The notes beneath the pieces are model-generated. The model saw only the letters and a list, made by a program, of their open reading frames with translations, was not told the DNA's origin and did not search any database. 49,939 nt of DNA from a virus. Below are positions 46,650 to 49,939 of the stretch, piece after piece (the stretch's first letter is position 1; every line of letters begins with the position of its first letter). A program made the translations under genes and the position numbers. The stretch spans positions 1-49,939 of IMG/VR virus record IMGVR_UViG_3300006339_000002. The stretch is one strand, 5' to 3'.

Positions 46650-47609
46650 TTAGGCTATAACGTAAATTGTTCTTCCAACGCAATCAGTTCTAAGAACTTT
46701 TCTTCCGAAGACAAGTAATCCTCTTACTATGTCAGCGAAAGTAGTAGTACTTCTTAAACTTTCAACAATCTTCAATTGAGATGCACACGAAACTGCACTC
46801 ATTTGACCCCATGTCGCCACAGGAGCAGTTGCTGTCCCAGCAGGTGAAGCACCTGTTAGGTCATTTGTTGCTAGATTATTTGATTTATACATTTGGAAAC
46901 CTCTAACGAGACCACTTGCAACTAATCCATTTCTAAGACTACCTTTACCAGCGTTGTAATCAACTGATAATAGTTTAGAAGCTGTGTTAGCTAAAGATTC
47001 GTACCACTCAGGTGCTCCAACAAACCAACGACCCTCTTCAGGGCAATTTTGTCTGTCGAGAAAAAAAGCAGCTTGACTCATCTCATTTAAAGGGTCAACT
47101 TCACCAGTTCCAAAACCTATTGTGTCAGGTGTTGATGTACTTCCTTGTCTAGTAGCACCGATAGATGAAGCGTCAAGACCTAGATATGTAAAGACATTAC
47201 TGTCTAAAGCATCTCTTAGCTTGTATGCTGCATTATCTGATGCAACCGATTGGAAGTTGATATGTGAAAATCTCTTTTCAATATCATCTAGTGCGAATTG
47301 AAAGTATTTAGCTTGGTCTACTGTTAGAACAAGCTCTTCGTCTGTAATTGCTGTAGCAGAAGTCGCTAGACCTCTAGTATAATCACTTACAGTTATTTGT
47401 GGTTCTTTTACTATATTAACTGTGTCCCCAAAGTTTTTAATTTCACCCATATAGTCTGTGTTACAGATTGCTTCTGCAACAGATGCTTTACGAAGTGCTA
47501 TTTGAACTTTCTTTGAGTATATTTGAGGTACCCAAAAGGCGTTTTCCTGAGTTCCAGTTGGTGTTTGACCACCAAAGTTAGTAGTTGAACCACCTGCAAA
47601 ATTTGCCAT
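46650..47609 (-). CDS. Major capsid protein (319 aa)
   Basis: HK97-fold coat protein. Evidence: size near T7 gp10A, position between scaffold and adaptor, and family-like sequence: FWVPQIYSKKVQIALRKASV, ICNTDYMGEIKNFGDTVNIV, DYTRGL, then LDDIEKRFSHINF and a Gly-rich E-loop-like region, with EEGRWFVGAPEWYESLA further on. TATGGCAAATT start with AAAGGAG seven bases upstream. Followed by a GC-rich terminator, consistent with high expression. Confidence 0.85.
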   Translation of the reverse strand: MANFAGGSTTNFGGQTPTGTQENAFWVPQIYSKKVQIALRKASVAEAICNTDYMGEIKNFGDTVNIVKEPQITVSDYTRGLATSATAITDEELVLTVDQAKYFQFALDDIEKRFSHINFQSVASDNAAYKLRDALDSNVFTYLGLDASSIGATRQGSTSTPDTIGFGTGEVDPLNEMSQAAFFLDRQNCPEEGRWFVGAPEWYESLANTASKLLSVDYNAGKGSLRNGLVASGLVRGFQMYKSNNLATNDLTGASPAGTATAPVATWGQMSAVSCASQLKIVESLRSTTTFADIVRGLLVFGRKVLRTDCVGRTIYVIA

Positions 47610-47654
47610 ATTATGACTCCTTTTTGTTTGGTTGATAAAATGAAAGTATTATTA

Positions 47655-48599
47655 TTATTTATTAATAATTCTACCTTCTCTCTGAGCTATCAGAATTTCT
47701 TTCTCATTTCTTTCAAACTCAGCATCTGACATCTTTTCGAAATCAGAACTTTTAAAGATAACTTGATTATTCGTTGGTGGTTGAATTTGTTCGTTAGTTT
47801 TAACTAACAAGTCAGCACCTTGACTAACCTTATTACCTTCTGTGGCTTTTTTATCTAATCCAAGTCCTCGGTCTTTCTTATATAAGTCAACTGCTCTTGC
47901 AGCAAGTCTACCATTGGAGTTATTCTCATAAATCCATGATTTAATTTCCATGGGTTGTGAGTCTGCCCAGCTATGAAAATCATCTGATTCTTTAATTTGA
48001 TTAAAGTCTGGATGAAGTTTCGATAACTCTAATTGAGCTTCTCTTTGACTTAAAGCTGTATTAGCTTTTTTCAAAGAGCTAACTTCCTCTTGCAAACCTT
48101 TCATCTCAGTTTGAGACTGCAAGTGAGATACAGTTTCCACTACGCCATAAATGTCAGGATAATCTTTTTTAAAAGCACTAAGTTCTTCAGCACTTTTAGG
48201 TGGTGTATACTTAGGTCGGTTTGCTTGAAGCTGTGCTTTAAGGTCTCCTTCTTTTGTATTCCAATCACCAAGTTTCCTGTCATAATAACGCTTTAGGTCA
48301 TCATATCTTTTTTTATAGTCGACTTTAGTATAAGGTTTGGCTTCAACATTTAATGCTGATTCCTGTAAGACCTTATCCGAAGTGGCTGTTTCAGAAGTGG
48401 ATAAAACATTTGGGTTCGCACTATTTGTTGTAGTACTACTTGCGTAGCTAAATCCTGTCTTCTTCTCAGGGTCTGGTTGAGCTGGTCCACTATCTGCATC
48501 TGGTACTGATTTCGGCATCACATCTTCTGTGTGCCAATACTTTTTGCGATTGTATGGATTCGCCTCGACTTCATTAGTTGTTCCTTCGTCTTGTTTCAT
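47655..48599 (-). CDS. Scaffolding protein (314 aa)
   Basis: Located just before the capsid gene, polar throughout: a disordered N-terminal 100 residues, then helical coiled-coil segments (YKKRYDDLKRYYDRKLGDWN, LKKANTALSQREAQLELSKL) and a charged C-terminus (SDAEFERNEKEILIAQREGR). This is the usual composition of scaffolds that direct capsid assembly and leave before packaging. TAAAGGAGGACAT precedes the ATG, a strong site. Confidence 0.75.
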   Translation of the reverse strand: MKQDEGTTNEVEANPYNRKKYWHTEDVMPKSVPDADSGPAQPDPEKKTGFSYASSTTTNSANPNVLSTSETATSDKVLQESALNVEAKPYTKVDYKKRYDDLKRYYDRKLGDWNTKEGDLKAQLQANRPKYTPPKSAEELSAFKKDYPDIYGVVETVSHLQSQTEMKGLQEEVSSLKKANTALSQREAQLELSKLHPDFNQIKESDDFHSWADSQPMEIKSWIYENNSNGRLAARAVDLYKKDRGLGLDKKATEGNKVSQGADLLVKTNEQIQPPTNNQVIFKSSDFEKMSDAEFERNEKEILIAQREGRIINK

Positions 48600-48613
48600 A
48601 TGTCCTCCTTTAT

Positions 48614-48727
48614 AGGGCTTCTTTTAACTTTTGAAGGTAGCTAAAATTTGGGTTTATGTTTTAAACGAAGCTACAAGGGCTTCTATTGCTAGAAGGTAGC
48701 TTGTCTATTCTTAGAGTACCCCTCTAA
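48614..48727 (-). other. Structured intergenic region before scaffold
   Basis: Two direct repeats of AGGGCTTC ... GAAGGTAGCT (48614-48642 and 48676-48701). AAGCTAC (48668-48674) pairs with GTAGCTT (48696-48702) around an inner CTTCTA/TAGAAG stem, but AGCTAC (48669-48674) could instead pair with GTAGCT (48637-48642), so two alternative folds exist. A further hairpin TTAGAG/CTCTAA (48711-48727) follows the upstream gene. Possibly RNA processing or regulation of scaffold and capsid; no promoter seen. Confidence 0.55.
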
Positions 48728-48735
48728 AAATTCTG

Positions 48736-49884
48736 TTATACTATGGTTTCATCTACTGCAAGTTCTGCAGTTTCTTCTTGATTAACCATACCAGCATCAT
48801 AAGCTTCTTCAGCTTGTGCCATCATTTTTCTTAATTTATCAATGCCGATATTTTTAACAGCTTTTGCTGTAAATACAAATTCGCCATCTGACAATAATGC
48901 TGGGATTGAATCTGAAGTTCCTGTTCCAGGTCCTTCTACTAATTCATCTTCTGTAAATTCTGTTGCAACCATTTTTGGTAAAATGGCTTCTAATTCTGGA
49001 TACATTTCTATAGCAGCATCCACGACTACTTCTTCTTCTTCACTTAACATGGAAGTATCTAAAACACTTTCTGCATCTTCCATAGCTACATCTTCTTCCA
49101 TAGCTAAATCATCAGCAGCAATCTCATCTCCAATTAAAGGTTCTTCCATTCCTACTGGAGCCATTAAAGGTTCTTCAACAATTTCTTCTTCTACTAAATC
49201 ACCTTCTTGAAAAGCTCTATAGTCTCTTCGTCTATCATATTTTTCTTCAAGAGCTGTTCTTCCACCTATTGAATATTTTTGTCTAGATAAAGGTTCTTCT
49301 TCAGCAATTTGAAAGTTATCCATGTAACCACCAAGTGCTTTTTTATTTTTCTTTTGTTCTAATTTTTTTAATGTTTCGTTTTGTTTTTTAGTATTTAAAT
49401 CTAATTCTTTTCCTTTTTTTAAAGTCTTATATACTCTTTCTTCTGTCTTATTTAATTTAGCTATATCACCAGATTCAATATCATGTTCTTCTAAAATAGG
49501 AATCTCATCAGGGTCTAAAGGTATAATAGGCATAGGTTTAGATTTCTTAACATCTTCACCTTTTGAATATCTAGTTCTAGATTTAGATAAACTTCTTTGA
49601 GGTAAACCTGCTCTAGCAGATTCAGGAGTATTTACATCATAAGGTGTAATACCTTCATCTTCTTTATCTAAAGCTTTGATATAAGGTGGTAGAGACATTA
49701 ATCCACCTGTAGCCATGTTAATGGGTTTTTGCATTAACCCTCCTTTAGATTTTTTTAATCTATTTGGTTTTATTCCAAATTCATCTTCATATGCTGATTC
49801 ACTCCATGTTGGATATTCATCAGATAAATTCCAATCGTCTTCTGGTTCATTTGGATTAAAAATTTCAATACGTTTTTTACCCAT
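48736..49884 (-). CDS. Unidentified virion-region protein (382 aa)
   Basis: First gene of the late unit, right after a strong promoter. Rich in Lys, Glu and Met/Leu, largely disordered, with acidic central region (EEEPLSR ... EDVAMEDAE) and a C-terminal conserved-looking segment SIPALLSDGEFVFTAKAVKN, IGIDKLRKMMAQAEEA. That SDGEFV-x-x-AKAV pattern recurs near the ends of several phage structural proteins. It could be a portal-neighbour, protease-like or head assembly factor; the data do not decide. Confidence 0.65.
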   Translation of the reverse strand: MGKKRIEIFNPNEPEDDWNLSDEYPTWSESAYEDEFGIKPNRLKKSKGGLMQKPINMATGGLMSLPPYIKALDKEDEGITPYDVNTPESARAGLPQRSLSKSRTRYSKGEDVKKSKPMPIIPLDPDEIPILEEHDIESGDIAKLNKTEERVYKTLKKGKELDLNTKKQNETLKKLEQKKNKKALGGYMDNFQIAEEEPLSRQKYSIGGRTALEEKYDRRRDYRAFQEGDLVEEEIVEEPLMAPVGMEEPLIGDEIAADDLAMEEDVAMEDAESVLDTSMLSEEEEVVVDAAIEMYPELEAILPKMVATEFTEDELVEGPGTGTSDSIPALLSDGEFVFTAKAVKNIGIDKLRKMMAQAEEAYDAGMVNQEETAELAVDETIV

Positions 49885-49903
49885 ATTTCTATTCCTTAAT
49901 GTT

Positions 49904-49932
49904 ATTATAACGATTTAAATGTGTTTAGTCAA
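49904..49932 (-). promoter_or_regulatory. Consensus sigma70 promoter for the late head genes
   Basis: On the - strand: TTGACT (49932-49927), 17-base spacer, TATAAT (49909-49904). Start would be near 49897, about 12 bases before the ATG with AAGGA close to the 5' end. Lies at the edge of the window, so upstream portal or terminase genes beyond the edge may be read separately. Confidence 0.8.
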
Positions 49933-49939
49933 CACTATT

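Noticed and set aside
1-49939. CRISPR array, integrase, transposase, phage RNA polymerase, portal or terminase
   Set aside because: I looked for regularly spaced repeats and for the proteins' motifs in all frames and saw none. Portal and terminase are probably outside the window.

Overview
The window is a compact, AT-rich segment of a lytic double-stranded DNA phage genome. Genes overlap or abut almost everywhere and no gene-free stretch exceeds about 170 bases. The replication genes are of the T7 kind (gp2.5-like ssDNA-binding protein, gp4-like primase-helicase, family A DNA polymerase, resolvase-like endonuclease, recombination exonuclease), and the virion genes include large internal/ejection proteins and tail-tube-like genes but no sheath, tape measure or baseplate. 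This fits a short-tailed marine phage. The low GC, the small accessory proteins and host-type sigma70 promoters suggest a low-GC marine alphaproteobacterial host such as SAR11; that host call is inference. No phage RNA polymerase, integrase, portal or terminase gene is visible; the last two probably lie beyond the right edge.

Layout. From 90 to 18209 all genes are on the + strand. The first 9 kb is a dense string of about 45 very small genes, mostly unrecognised, many coupled by ATGA, TAATG or 8-base overlaps, with a metzincin-like peptidase, several one-helix membrane peptides, a LexA-like DNA-binding protein and a secreted two-cysteine protein. From 9.4 to 18.2 kb lies the DNA-metabolism block: PD-(D/E)XK endonuclease, lipoprotein, Cys-rich peptide, ssDNA-binding protein, an apparent attenuator, primase-helicase, DNA polymerase, PD-(D/E)XK exonuclease with a possible Fe-S cluster, SET-domain protein and DUF3310 protein. 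The two transcription directions converge at about 18.2 kb on overlapping stop codons and a hairpin pair.

From 49884 down to 18206 all genes are on the - strand. In transcription order: an unidentified 382-residue protein, scaffold, major capsid protein followed by a terminator, adaptor and tail tube/nozzle proteins, tail fibre, a tandemly duplicated three-gene appendage cassette, a third lectin-fold appendage protein, small basic proteins, a 700-residue repeat protein, a HlyC-like lysine acyltransferase, internal virion proteins including a 1523-residue protein ending in a lysozyme domain, then an Hsp20 chaperone on its own promoter and a terminal cluster of small membrane or secreted proteins that probably includes holin/lysis functions.

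Three intergenic promoters on the - strand (49904-49932, 41743-41771, 21354-21382) match the sigma70 consensus almost perfectly with 17-base spacers, so late genes are probably read by host RNA polymerase. The features most worth a second look are the duplicated appendage cassette, the acyltransferase beside a lysine-rich ejection protein, the early/late pair of secreted two-cysteine paralogues, the attenuator-like leader before primase-helicase, and the repeated regulatory motifs in the early region.
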